64,000 nt of DNA, from assembly GCF_018271995.1 (NCBI RefSeq), contig NZ_JAGUCO010000006.1:1-64000 (forward strand), written 5' to 3'. This DNA comes from Carboxylicivirga linearis. Lineage in GTDB: Bacteria > Bacteroidota > Bacteroidia > Bacteroidales > Marinilabiliaceae. The notes under the pieces were generated by a model that saw nothing but the letters and a program-made list of their open reading frames with translations, did not search any database and was not told where the DNA came from. Numbering within the stretch: the stretch's first letter is position 1; each line of letters begins with the position of its first letter. The position numbers and the translations under genes were made by a program. Shown here piece after piece: positions 7,995-16,199 of the stretch.

Positions 7995-8552
7995 TCAGCT
8001 ATACTTCTTTATTAAGATATGAATGCTTTTACGTGTTCTAATTCTTTTTATTTCATCAACAAACCATATTTGTGCTTTTAACTGACATTCGCTAATAATA
8101 GCAAATAACTCCTGTACTTTCTGAATTTCATCTTCGCAATCGAATTGAGGGGTAGAATAATCTGATACTATTTTATGCCCTAATTCATTTCTTAATTCGC
8201 CTAAATGCTGTGCGGCAGCAAGTAACTCTGCCTTACTCTCAAATTCAATAGATTTTTCAATCTCCTTCAAACTTTCAGTAAAACCCACACGTGTCTCCAT
8301 TTTCTTGGTAAACCTTATTGGATACAAAGAACCTCTGGTAATTAAATCACAATAACGTAATACAAAGGCCAGCACTTCTTCTGTTATCTGATAATAAATA
8401 AACAGTGATGTAATTCTGGCTTCTATGCTATCACTATTTTTTAAGGTTTGATTTGCTACACCTTCTAATTCATTAATTCCACGCATATAATTTTCAAACA
8501 TATATACATCAGGATGTAGTAATTCATTAATTAAATCTTTTTCATAATCCAT
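7995..8552 (-). CDS. Hypothetical helical protein with HEPN-like R-x4-H motif
   Basis: 185 residues, cytoplasmic, strongly alpha-helical, no known name. Near residue 125 it has LGELRNELGHKI, in which Arg-Asn followed after three more residues by His matches the R-phi-x4-6-H active-site pattern of HEPN-domain RNases and nucleotidyltransferase partners. Helices before it (ARITSLFIYYQITEEVLAFV) would fit the four-helix HEPN bundle. There is no partner antitoxin or MNT gene beside it, so it may be a solitary HEPN-like protein or a chance match. It stands alone, 80 bp upstream of the isoprenoid-synthase-like gene on the same strand. Confidence 0.6.
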   Translation of the reverse strand: MDYEKDLINELLHPDVYMFENYMRGINELEGVANQTLKNSDSIEARITSLFIYYQITEEVLAFVLRYCDLITRGSLYPIRFTKKMETRVGFTESLKEIEKSIEFESKAELLAAAQHLGELRNELGHKIVSDYSTPQFDCEDEIQKVQELFAIISECQLKAQIWFVDEIKRIRTRKSIHILIKKYS

Positions 8553-8653
8553 ATTGTAAATATTAGAGGTGAAACACTCTTATAAATTAAGAAAATTCAA
8601 CGTCGCTACAAAATAATATTCTCATAAGATGCTATACTGACATAAAATAAGAA

Positions 8654-8677
8654 GAGCCACCATTGCAATGGCAGCTC
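8654..8677 (-). terminator. Hairpin downstream of the TonB receptor operon
   Basis: GAGC...GCTC outer arms enclose the 12-bp palindrome CCATTGCAATGG, with a two-base mismatch on each side. Read on the minus strand it follows the receptor stop codon (8700) by about 23 bases and runs into TCTTCTTATTTTA. It fits an imperfect terminator for the leftward receptor operon. Confidence 0.55.
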
Positions 8678-8699
8678 CCCAACTAATTAGTAAATGGAA

Positions 8700-11000
8700 T
8701 TAAAAGGTAAGATTACAGCCAACCAAGTAGCTAATACCTGTTTTATCGGTAAATAAAAATTCCTGAGCTGTACTATTGGTTACGTTTCGTACATTCAAGT
8801 ATGTATTTAACCATTTATTTACCTGATAAGATGTTTTTAAATTCATTGTTAGTTTGGGATCAATCTCAACCCACTGAAAATTTTGTCCCACAGAATAGAA
8901 TGTTTTTTGCTTTGATAAGGCATAAAATGATGTATTGATATTCCATTTTTTACCAGGCTGATAGTTAATATAACCCCCTCCATAAAATTTAGGAGTATAT
9001 TCATGTGTGAATGACAAATACGCTGGCGTATTATTCAAATCATATGCATCAGCACTCTCACCGGTTATACCTTCATAAAAAGAAGATTCAGTAACTTCAA
9101 AATTCTCCAACTTAGTATTCTGATACGTTGCAAAAACAGAAGCATTTAATTTTTCGTTATGCACATATTTCAAGCTTAAAGTTGCACCCAGCTGGTTTGC
9201 TTTTAAATCAATATTCTGCATACTTTCTGTAATTTCCACATCAGTTGCACCCGGGTCTCCTCCTTCGCCAAAATTCTTAGTCATTTGCGAGAAGTTATCC
9301 GACTGATTATAAAAAACCGACAAATCGGCTTGCAGTTTTTTACCTAACTTTTTACGCATACCTAACTCATACATGGTCATCTCCATGGGTAATAAATCCT
9401 TGTTCCCCAATCGATACATGGTCATTCCTCCTGATTGATCATCCTCTCCCATACCAGGCATATTAATGGTTTTATTCATATAGGTATTTAAAACAAAAGG
9501 ACCAGAATTGGCTTTTGAAGCAACTGCTCTAAACAAAGTTGATTCATTTGCCTTAAATGAAGTTGAGAATTGATATGAAGTAAAGTCATCGTCCGTGGCA
9601 GTAAAATACCCCTTTACCATTGCCCCTGTTAGTCGTAGTTTCTCAAAAGCAGTATAATCCAACCGTAAACTTCCTTGTAGTGTACCTAAATCAACCAAAC
9701 CATTTAACAATCCTTCATCAGAATCAGTATCTACATAATTTTCATCGGAATACAATGCATAATCAGCTTCAACACCAGGACGAATTGTTAAGTTTTTAAT
9801 AGAGAAGTTATAGCCCATTTTGGCATCCATCTCAGTATAATCATACTCATATCCTGCCATCCCTTTTATAGCATTTAAATGTCCTGTTACCGCCGAAAAG
9901 TTGGCATCGAATTTACCCGAAGTCAGATTTAGGTTATTACTGAATGAATTGGATTCTCGCGTTGACAAAACTGAACCTAAATCCATGTATGAAGTTTGTG
10001 ATGATGAGTTCTGATAAGATCCTATATAATGGATCTGTGTTTTATCTGATATTTGATAATCCACTCCCAGATTCAAACCTGCTTTATTCACACCCAACCA
10101 ATAATCATCATTAAAGCCCGATGCCGAAAACATATCGTTCACACTTGCATTTATACTTCCTACCTCGCCACCAGAAACATAGGTATCGTTTTGCGGAATA
10201 TAGTAAGTATCCTGAAAACGATCAGCTTGTTGATAATTGGCTGACAGATTTAAGCCAAGTTTTCCTTTTGAATACGAAATATTACCATATCCAATGACTG
10301 AATTATGCGAACCACCCTGCACATCGGCTCTCGCATGAAATCCTTCCTCGGTAGTCTTTTTCGTAATTAAATGAATAACTCCTGAAACAGCATTTGGACC
10401 ATATAACGCTGTTGCCGGACCATAAATAATCTCTATCTTCTCAATATCCTGAATTGTAATAGGAAGATTTTCCCAAAAGGTAGCTCCCAAAAATCGGTTA
10501 TACACAGGTCGATTATCAATCATCACTAATGTGGTTGAGTTAACCGAATTAGATACATCGGAACCCGGAGGTAAAAAATCGTTCCCTCGAATATGAACAT
10601 CGTAATTACCGTTTGTTTTTTCACGAACTATAATGCCCGGAGCTAAGCGCAATGCTTCAGGAATATTTCGGGCACCTGAGTTTTCTAACTCTGTTGAACT
10701 TATCACCGTAGTCGCCAATGTTGATTCAAAAAGGTCCTCTTCTTTTTTTGAGGCTGTTGATTGTGATGGATTTAAAATCAACTGATACAATTCATCAACT
10801 GACGAAACTTTAAACCGTTTAACCAATTCAATAAGATCTTCGAATGGTATCTGTAATAAATCATCTTGCGTTAAATCTCGCATCTCATCAAGCGACATTT
10901 CGCTATAATTTAAAACCTTTGACTCTTCCTGCCCTTTTACAAAGTGGCTATTCACAATTACCAAAGTGGTAATGATCAATATATATTTAATCCTACTCAT
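8700..11000 (-). CDS. TonB-dependent outer-membrane receptor with helical N-terminal extension
   Basis: 766 residues with a signal peptide ending near FVKG. Residues about 30-80 form an acidic helical extension (SLDEMRDLTQDDLLQIPFED) that is not the CarboxypepD_reg domain usual in this phylum. The plug domain follows (VISSTELENSGARNIPEALR, GIIVREKTNGNYDVHIRG, LVMIDNRPVYN, IEIIYGPATALYGPNAVSGV), then a 22-strand-type barrel ending in aromatic Phe. It is probably cotranscribed with the YfiR-like gene upstream (29-bp gap). No SusD partner. The substrate is unknown; the absence of a carbohydrate-type context suggests a metal complex or other small ligand. Confidence 0.88.
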   Translation of the reverse strand: MSRIKYILIITTLVIVNSHFVKGQEESKVLNYSEMSLDEMRDLTQDDLLQIPFEDLIELVKRFKVSSVDELYQLILNPSQSTASKKEEDLFESTLATTVISSTELENSGARNIPEALRLAPGIIVREKTNGNYDVHIRGNDFLPPGSDVSNSVNSTTLVMIDNRPVYNRFLGATFWENLPITIQDIEKIEIIYGPATALYGPNAVSGVIHLITKKTTEEGFHARADVQGGSHNSVIGYGNISYSKGKLGLNLSANYQQADRFQDTYYIPQNDTYVSGGEVGSINASVNDMFSASGFNDDYWLGVNKAGLNLGVDYQISDKTQIHYIGSYQNSSSQTSYMDLGSVLSTRESNSFSNNLNLTSGKFDANFSAVTGHLNAIKGMAGYEYDYTEMDAKMGYNFSIKNLTIRPGVEADYALYSDENYVDTDSDEGLLNGLVDLGTLQGSLRLDYTAFEKLRLTGAMVKGYFTATDDDFTSYQFSTSFKANESTLFRAVASKANSGPFVLNTYMNKTINMPGMGEDDQSGGMTMYRLGNKDLLPMEMTMYELGMRKKLGKKLQADLSVFYNQSDNFSQMTKNFGEGGDPGATDVEITESMQNIDLKANQLGATLSLKYVHNEKLNASVFATYQNTKLENFEVTESSFYEGITGESADAYDLNNTPAYLSFTHEYTPKFYGGGYINYQPGKKWNINTSFYALSKQKTFYSVGQNFQWVEIDPKLTMNLKTSYQVNKWLNTYLNVRNVTNSTAQEFLFTDKTGISYLVGCNLTF

Positions 11001-11029
11001 AATATCCTCTACTAAAAAAATGATGTGTT

Positions 11030-11524
11030 TTATTCTCTTACAATTCCCAGGTTTAGCAATGAACCTGACAGATGAAGTTGATGTGATTTTATGACAGTCG
11101 GAAATATCTCAAATTCAATTTTACTGCTATTATCAATAAAATTAATTCCTCCGCCTGTTAAACCATTCTTATCTGTTATTAACAAGGTTGGCTTTGATAC
11201 CACCTGCTTTTTCACATCACCCAATTTTACACTTGACGATCTATCAAGGTAAAGAACATGATACAACTTCCCAGATAACTCATCAGCGTTAACATGAACT
11301 ACTTTAATTGAGTTTCCGAACAATTGCTTCTTTTGAGCAATAGACTCCAACTCCTGGTGCATTTCCTTACTACCAATTACACCGATCACGAATTCTCCTG
11401 CCAAATTAGGCCACTCAATTCGTTGGGCAATGTTGTACATAAACAAGGCCTGAAACTTGTAATTCTGTGCTTCTGCTCCCCAAGCAATACAAAGCAACAC
11501 AATTAGTGTGTACATTTTTTTCAT
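11030..11524 (-). CDS. YfiR-like (DUF4154) periplasmic protein
   Basis: I start at the internal Met at 11524 (MKKMYTLIVLLCIAWGAEAQ), which gives a good signal peptide; the longer reading from 11557 adds charged residues before it. The mature part has the DUF4154 signature: KFQALFMYNIAQRIEWP at the start, IGVIGSKE, a GNSIKVVHV strand, LYLDRSSS, LLITDKNG and GGINFI ending in KIEFEI. In Pseudomonas, YfiR is a periplasmic repressor of the diguanylate cyclase YfiN; here no cyclase or kinase is adjacent and the gene leads an operon with a TonB receptor. A sensing or adaptor role for the receptor is inference. Confidence 0.8.
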   Translation of the reverse strand: MKKMYTLIVLLCIAWGAEAQNYKFQALFMYNIAQRIEWPNLAGEFVIGVIGSKEMHQELESIAQKKQLFGNSIKVVHVNADELSGKLYHVLYLDRSSSVKLGDVKKQVVSKPTLLITDKNGLTGGGINFIDNSSKIEFEIFPTVIKSHQLHLSGSLLNLGIVRE

Positions 11525-11822
11525 AAACAGTCTTATTAAAATCCCCTTTAATTCCATGGTTATCTAAAAACCATATTTAACTGGTACAAAACTGCATACA
11601 TCCGGTATGGGAAAGAAAATTATTCAATCAACAACAACATATCCTCTACCTGTTAGTTGATTGATAAACGAGAGTCGTTAGTTTATTAATGCCGGCCATT
11701 TGTTGATTTCAAAGCATGAAAGGAAACCTTTAACTAACCCTCTTAGTATAAACGATCTTTTCTTTTCAGAACCATTGGCATTATCTTTGCTTTTATGGCA
11801 TCATTTACCTAATGATTGAGAT

Positions 11823-12221
11823 ATGAATAGAATAAAAAATTCCTTTTTTGATGTAAAGATGGGAACTGCCGGCGCATTTTTTTTGGGAGCTGTTGTATTT
11901 GCCGTCAATTATGGTCATGGTTGGCAATTGGCATTGGTGGCAGCATCGAAACAGGCATTCTATACTTTTTTTATTGGGGGTGTAATGACGAAGATGACTG
12001 AAAATCTTGCCGTAAAAATCAATAAACGAACTAAAGCACTTACAATGGCAGTATTGATTCCCACCTTGGTAACTTCAGCACTAACCTACGGCATGCACTC
12101 ATTAAAAGGAACACCAGAACCTTTTATAAGCACCATTCCTACTTTTATTTTTGCTCCTCCCGGATTTTTTGGATGGGCCTTACGTAAACGCAGGCAGTTG
12201 GAGAAGCTTAATCCTCAATAA
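11823..12221 (+). CDS. Small hydrophobic membrane protein, unknown
   Basis: 132 residues with about three to four hydrophobic segments (AGAFFLGAVVFAVNYGHGW, AFYTFFIGGVMTKM, MAVLIPTLVTSALTYGM, STIPTFIFAPPGFFGWAL) and a basic C-terminal tail (RKRRQLEKL). I do not recognise a named family. It is alone on the plus strand. Its last 14 bases overlap the 3' end of the convergent YwbE gene. Confidence 0.7.
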   Translation: MNRIKNSFFDVKMGTAGAFFLGAVVFAVNYGHGWQLALVAASKQAFYTFFIGGVMTKMTENLAVKINKRTKALTMAVLIPTLVTSALTYGMHSLKGTPEPFISTIPTFIFAPPGFFGWALRKRRQLEKLNPQ

Positions 12222-12420
12222 TTTCCTGTACCCTTCCTACTTGCCCATCTTCTAAGCGCACTTTAATACCATGCGGGTGAAAAGCACTTTTTGTTAGAAT
12301 ATCTTTTACTATGCCTCGTGTAAGCTCACCCGTCCGCTGATCTTTCTTAAGAACAATATCCACTTCTAAGCCGGCACTAATATTTCTTCGTTCTTTTCCT
12401 GTCATTTCTTTATTTTTCAA
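12208..12420 (-). CDS. YwbE family protein
   Basis: A 70-residue protein matching the conserved YwbE/DUF2196 family: NISAGLEVDIVLKKDQRTGE, LTRGIVKDILT and HPHGIKVRLEDGQVGRVQEI. These small basic proteins look like SH3/KOW-type folds and are often found in bacteria and archaea; biochemical role not established. The start at 12420 overlaps the upstream cysteine-cluster gene by 11 bp; a second Met (12405) would remove the overlap and is closer to the family start. Confidence 0.88.
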   Translation of the reverse strand: MKNKEMTGKERRNISAGLEVDIVLKKDQRTGELTRGIVKDILTKSAFHPHGIKVRLEDGQVGRVQEIIED

Positions 12421-12934
12421 GTAAACTCTTTAGTGGAACCAAATCCTTTTCGGAGTAGTTTAATTGCGGATTTTCCTCCAGATATTCCTTATTAATCAAA
12501 TACAGTTTGCTATTGTAGGTATCTTGCTCAAAAATATTTTCATCATCGAAATACTCGTCATCCACATCGGTGAAATTCAGGTGACAAAACGATAATTCCC
12601 ACTGATCGCCGGCCTCATTCATATTTACCAATGGAAATCCATGGGTACGACAAATAATTGGGCGAGCATTATAAATGGTACAGACATGATTCTTCAAATA
12701 AGCACAAGTACCTTTATTACCCTCTTGAATCTTCTGATTTAGCACCTCAGGATATTCCTTTTCTATCTGTTTTTTGATGGCCTCAAATTCAACGGGAAAA
12801 ACATCAAAATCCAAACAACACAAATCGCATCCTTTTTTACAAACCATATGATTGCTATGCTCATCACTCAAATAATTCACATAGGAATCAATCTCATCCC
12901 GCAAAGTATAGTAAGAATTTAATTGCTCGCTCAT
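12410..12934 (-). CDS. YkgJ-type cysteine-cluster protein
   Basis: 174 residues, cytoplasmic. The cysteine pattern is that of the YkgJ/CxxCxxCC family: VCKKGCDLCCLDF near residue 32, then GTCAYLKNHVCTIYNARPII with a following CRTHG. These cysteines are thought to hold a metal or Fe-S cluster; the reaction is unknown. It is downstream of the TlpA-like lipoprotein (46-bp gap) and overlaps the YwbE start, so the two are probably cotranscribed. Confidence 0.85.
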   Translation of the reverse strand: MSEQLNSYYTLRDEIDSYVNYLSDEHSNHMVCKKGCDLCCLDFDVFPVEFEAIKKQIEKEYPEVLNQKIQEGNKGTCAYLKNHVCTIYNARPIICRTHGFPLVNMNEAGDQWELSFCHLNFTDVDDEYFDDENIFEQDTYNSKLYLINKEYLEENPQLNYSEKDLVPLKSLLEK

Positions 12935-12980
12935 CCCTCATCATTTTTTGCAAAGATAAGGCTAATCAAGCCTTATGCAA

Positions 12981-14486
12981 TTAAATATTGAGTGCTTCAT
13001 CAATTGCATCCAGCAGCACTTGATTATCTGATGGATGTGGAGCATTTGAATAAATCATCTCTCCATCAGTATTAATTAATATATAACGAGGTATACTATT
13101 AATATCCAATCTCTTGTTCAATTCAACCAAATCTTCTTCTTCCAGTATGTAATGCTCACCCTTAATCCCTTTTTCAGTTATGGTAGCTTTCCACGATTCC
13201 TCAGTACACTGCCAGCCAACATATACAAATACAACGTCTTTATCTTTCAGTGATTTTTTCATCCCTTTGGCATATTCCATCTCTGTCATACAAGGGCCAC
13301 ACCAGGGAGCCCAAAAGTCGATGTAAATAGCTTTGCCTTGATATTTGGTAACGATATCATTTATAAAATCACTGCCACTATTCAGAATATGCAAATGAGA
13401 ATTATCCTCGGCCTGCAATTGCTCATATAGTTTTAATTCCTCATTATATTTAGTCTCTAGTTGAGCCTTTACGTTTTTATCAGCAATAAGATTGGGATCA
13501 TAAACACCGTCAAGGTTGTTGAATTCATGATTCTCTAACTCACGATAGTACCTTTTGGCAATTAAAATATCCTTAAAAAAACCATCATATTGACTTTGAT
13601 AGTTTTCAATATCAAATTTTATTTGCTCACTAATAATAACATCGCCAAAATACAAACTATCTTCCACTTCCTGTGGTATGCTAAGGGTGGTTTTTACATC
13701 CAACTCGTGCATTAAACCCCCAAACCAACCGGTTTTAAAATCACTGGATGATAAATTGGCCTCTTCTAAGAATGAAAAATATGATTCTGGTAATTCTGAA
13801 ACGAATTGCTTCATGTCTTGCCCCGTTTTCATAGGATGTCTCCATATATATCGCATCCTTAACCAGTAATTATTTTGTGTGATATCTGTTTTGACCCAAT
13901 CAACTAATTGCTTACTGTTAGGCTGAGATGATAAATAATTATTCAGTTTTGCAATGTCTTCTTTTAATTTTTGATTCATATAAGCTGAGTAATCTAAAGG
14001 GCCCAAGTTCCTAACAATACTGTCTGAAATATGATAAGCCTCGTTTATTGAATCTTCAAAAAACACATTGTAATTCTTAACCTCCTCAGCCAATTCACTT
14101 CCCTTGCCCGACACCTTATATAAATCATGCAGATCCTGAGTATTATTAATCACTTTCGTCCAGCATTTTCCATCAATATCTATAAACAGACTATCACCAG
14201 GCGAAACATAAAAACGAGTTCGACCAAAGTACTCCAATTCAATATCAATGGGTTGATTCAGCTCAAATGCAAACTTAAAAGAACCATCGTCTTTAATAAT
14301 CTGGTACTCTACATTCTTCTCTGTAAACATATCGGGCACAAACAAAGTCATCATATTATGATTCTCCACTTGTTCGTAATCACTTACTTTCCCACTAACA
14401 ATAACTTGATTAGAAGAAATACTTGTTTCATCAACGCAAGAAATAAGCAATAGAGCAGACAAAAACAGGATGCAAATATTTTTCAT
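12981..14486 (-). CDS. TlpA-like thioredoxin-fold lipoprotein
   Basis: 501 residues. The N-terminus MKNICILFLSALLLISCVDE ends in a lipobox, so it should be membrane-anchored on the periplasmic side. Residues about 25-110 resemble the DUF4369-type beta domain that Bacteroidota place before redoxins (SGKVSDYEQVENHNMMTLFV). A long helical middle follows, and the C-terminal third is a thioredoxin fold with WAPWCGPCMTEM near residue 393 and a cis-Pro loop (INSIPRYILI). It likely reduces or isomerises disulfides in exported proteins. The context (YkgJ-like downstream, glycosyltransferases upstream) does not fix a substrate. Confidence 0.88.
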   Translation of the reverse strand: MKNICILFLSALLLISCVDETSISSNQVIVSGKVSDYEQVENHNMMTLFVPDMFTEKNVEYQIIKDDGSFKFAFELNQPIDIELEYFGRTRFYVSPGDSLFIDIDGKCWTKVINNTQDLHDLYKVSGKGSELAEEVKNYNVFFEDSINEAYHISDSIVRNLGPLDYSAYMNQKLKEDIAKLNNYLSSQPNSKQLVDWVKTDITQNNYWLRMRYIWRHPMKTGQDMKQFVSELPESYFSFLEEANLSSSDFKTGWFGGLMHELDVKTTLSIPQEVEDSLYFGDVIISEQIKFDIENYQSQYDGFFKDILIAKRYYRELENHEFNNLDGVYDPNLIADKNVKAQLETKYNEELKLYEQLQAEDNSHLHILNSGSDFINDIVTKYQGKAIYIDFWAPWCGPCMTEMEYAKGMKKSLKDKDVVFVYVGWQCTEESWKATITEKGIKGEHYILEEEDLVELNKRLDINSIPRYILINTDGEMIYSNAPHPSDNQVLLDAIDEALNI

Positions 14487-14531
14487 AAATTTAAGTTTTG
14501 TTAAACCTAAGAAAGTGAATTTATTTGAATC

Positions 14532-15275
14532 TTAAAAACGCTTATATACGATTACATATTTAAAAAAACGAAAAGCGATAGGAATGTGATGAAGTATCGT
14601 TGAACCTAAACCAAAATACCGGCGCATAATATCGAAACGCTCTTTCAGACCCGGAACTATATTTTGCTTGGTTAGCCCGCCATCCAAAAATCGAGATAAA
14701 ACCAGATGAGTATTAACTACTGAATGGGCCTTTTTCAATGCAACCAAACACCACTCAAAGTCGGCCGAAAAGCGATATTTTGTATTGTATTTTTCCGCAA
14801 TTTTGGTGGAAACCAGTATCGACTGATGACTTACCAGCATTCCTTTCTTAAAATCGGTATATTGTAGTTTTATTGGTGGTTGAAGGCGACGTTCTCCAAT
14901 AACTTCACCCTGTGCATCAATCATAACCGTATCGCCATAATAAATATCAGCCAAATCATTATTAACGAATAAGTTTGACAAGGTTTCAGCATCGTAAATC
15001 TCATCCCCCGAGTTAATAAACCAAAGATAATCACCAGTAGCCAAATCAATACCTTTATTCATGGCATCATACAAACCATCATCCGGTTCACTAATCCATT
15101 TAGCAATTACCTTTTTATTGGCTTCGATAATATCATACGTTCCATCGCTTGATCCGCCATCAACAATTATATACTCAATATTCTGATAGCTTTGACAGGC
15201 AATACTATCAATGGTTTTTTGCAGCGTATCGGCTCCGTTATATACAATGGTAATAATGCTAACTAATGGCTTCAA
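14532..15275 (-). CDS. Family 2 glycosyltransferase
   Basis: 247 residues with a GT-A domain of the GT2/WcaA type: VSIITIVYNGADTLQKTIDS, IEYIIVDGGSSDGT, the acceptor-side WISEPDDGLYDAMNKGID, and NSGDEIY as the DxD-equivalent. Cytosolic or peripheral membrane; no transmembrane helices, but a hydrophobic basic C-terminus (FRFFKYVIVYKRF) may touch the membrane. It lies 18 bp after another putative glycosyltransferase, so the two form a short operon. The sugar and acceptor are unknown; surface polysaccharide or glycolipid is most likely. Confidence 0.88.
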   Translation of the reverse strand: MKPLVSIITIVYNGADTLQKTIDSIACQSYQNIEYIIVDGGSSDGTYDIIEANKKVIAKWISEPDDGLYDAMNKGIDLATGDYLWFINSGDEIYDAETLSNLFVNNDLADIYYGDTVMIDAQGEVIGERRLQPPIKLQYTDFKKGMLVSHQSILVSTKIAEKYNTKYRFSADFEWCLVALKKAHSVVNTHLVLSRFLDGGLTKQNIVPGLKERFDIMRRYFGLGSTILHHIPIAFRFFKYVIVYKRF

Positions 15276-15293
15276 AAGTATTGCTTTTAGGTA

Positions 15294-16175
15294 TTAACTC
15301 TTTTTCTTGAAATAACTGAAAAGTTCTTTTACTATGTCCTCGCGATATTTGGTAACCAAACACGGATTGATATAAATATTGCCATGCCCTTTTTGCGCCA
15401 TTTGTTGATGAAAAGCAACGTGTTCGCACAGAACCTGTACTTGTGGATCATTATTATCTAATGCCTGATAGCTACACCCTTTTACAGACTCATATTTATA
15501 GATGGCTAAGCCATTAAATCCCGATGCCACCGGAATAAGAGGATGATGTTTTTTAAGAAAATTCCATTTCGTTCTGTTTCCTTCAATGATATTCTCCGTC
15601 ATTGGCCTTTCGTCACCCGATTCCCTTAACGCATAGGTATCATGAAATACTTTCTTACATCGCTTATATAAAAACTTAGTTCCGTTTGACACCAACGCAT
15701 CCCATGATATATCCTGACCAAATGAATGAACAATACCTTCAAAACTGAAATGGTTAATATCCAGATCAATTACAATCATATAATCAAACTGTCGTTGCAA
15801 GCTATCGAGATAATCCATATACATATTTCTGAACCTCGACATTTTCTCTATTCGATGGCGGGAATAAAACGGATTAACACCATCTTTCTTCTTCACTGGT
15901 ATAGTAACCTGCTTGGTGTCCTCTCCTAATATATGAACATCATTGGCTTGCGTTTTCCAATTTTCTAAAACCGCTTTGGTATCATCAATACTATCATTCT
16001 CAACCACCACAACGGCTGATTCATTGAATTGACTTCGGAGCCTTTCAATAATAGGAATGTTTACTGTTAACCGCTTCCCGCAATCTCGCACTATCGAACA
16101 AATTACAACAGAGGACTCACTCATTTTCTGTAAGCCCTGTTCTTTCATCTGCTCAATCTCACTTGTATATTCCAT
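15294..16175 (-). CDS. Putative GT-A glycosyltransferase (CAP59/GT69-like)
   Basis: 293 residues. CSIVRDCGKRLTVNIPIIER begins a nucleotide-sugar-binding fold, followed by VVVVENDSIDDTKAVLENW and YMIVIDLDIN, an apparent DxD motif. The -ENDS-DDT- stretch and later HDTYALRE resemble the CAP59-type alpha-mannosyltransferase family; resemblance judged by eye. No signal peptide. It sits between nadB (24-bp gap) and the GT2 gene (18-bp gap), so all three may share a transcript. Exact sugar not inferable. Confidence 0.65.
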   Translation of the reverse strand: MEYTSEIEQMKEQGLQKMSESSVVICSIVRDCGKRLTVNIPIIERLRSQFNESAVVVVENDSIDDTKAVLENWKTQANDVHILGEDTKQVTIPVKKKDGVNPFYSRHRIEKMSRFRNMYMDYLDSLQRQFDYMIVIDLDINHFSFEGIVHSFGQDISWDALVSNGTKFLYKRCKKVFHDTYALRESGDERPMTENIIEGNRTKWNFLKKHHPLIPVASGFNGLAIYKYESVKGCSYQALDNNDPQVQVLCEHVAFHQQMAQKGHGNIYINPCLVTKYREDIVKELFSYFKKKS

Positions 16176-16199
16176 TACTGAATTACAATTTTTTAAAGT

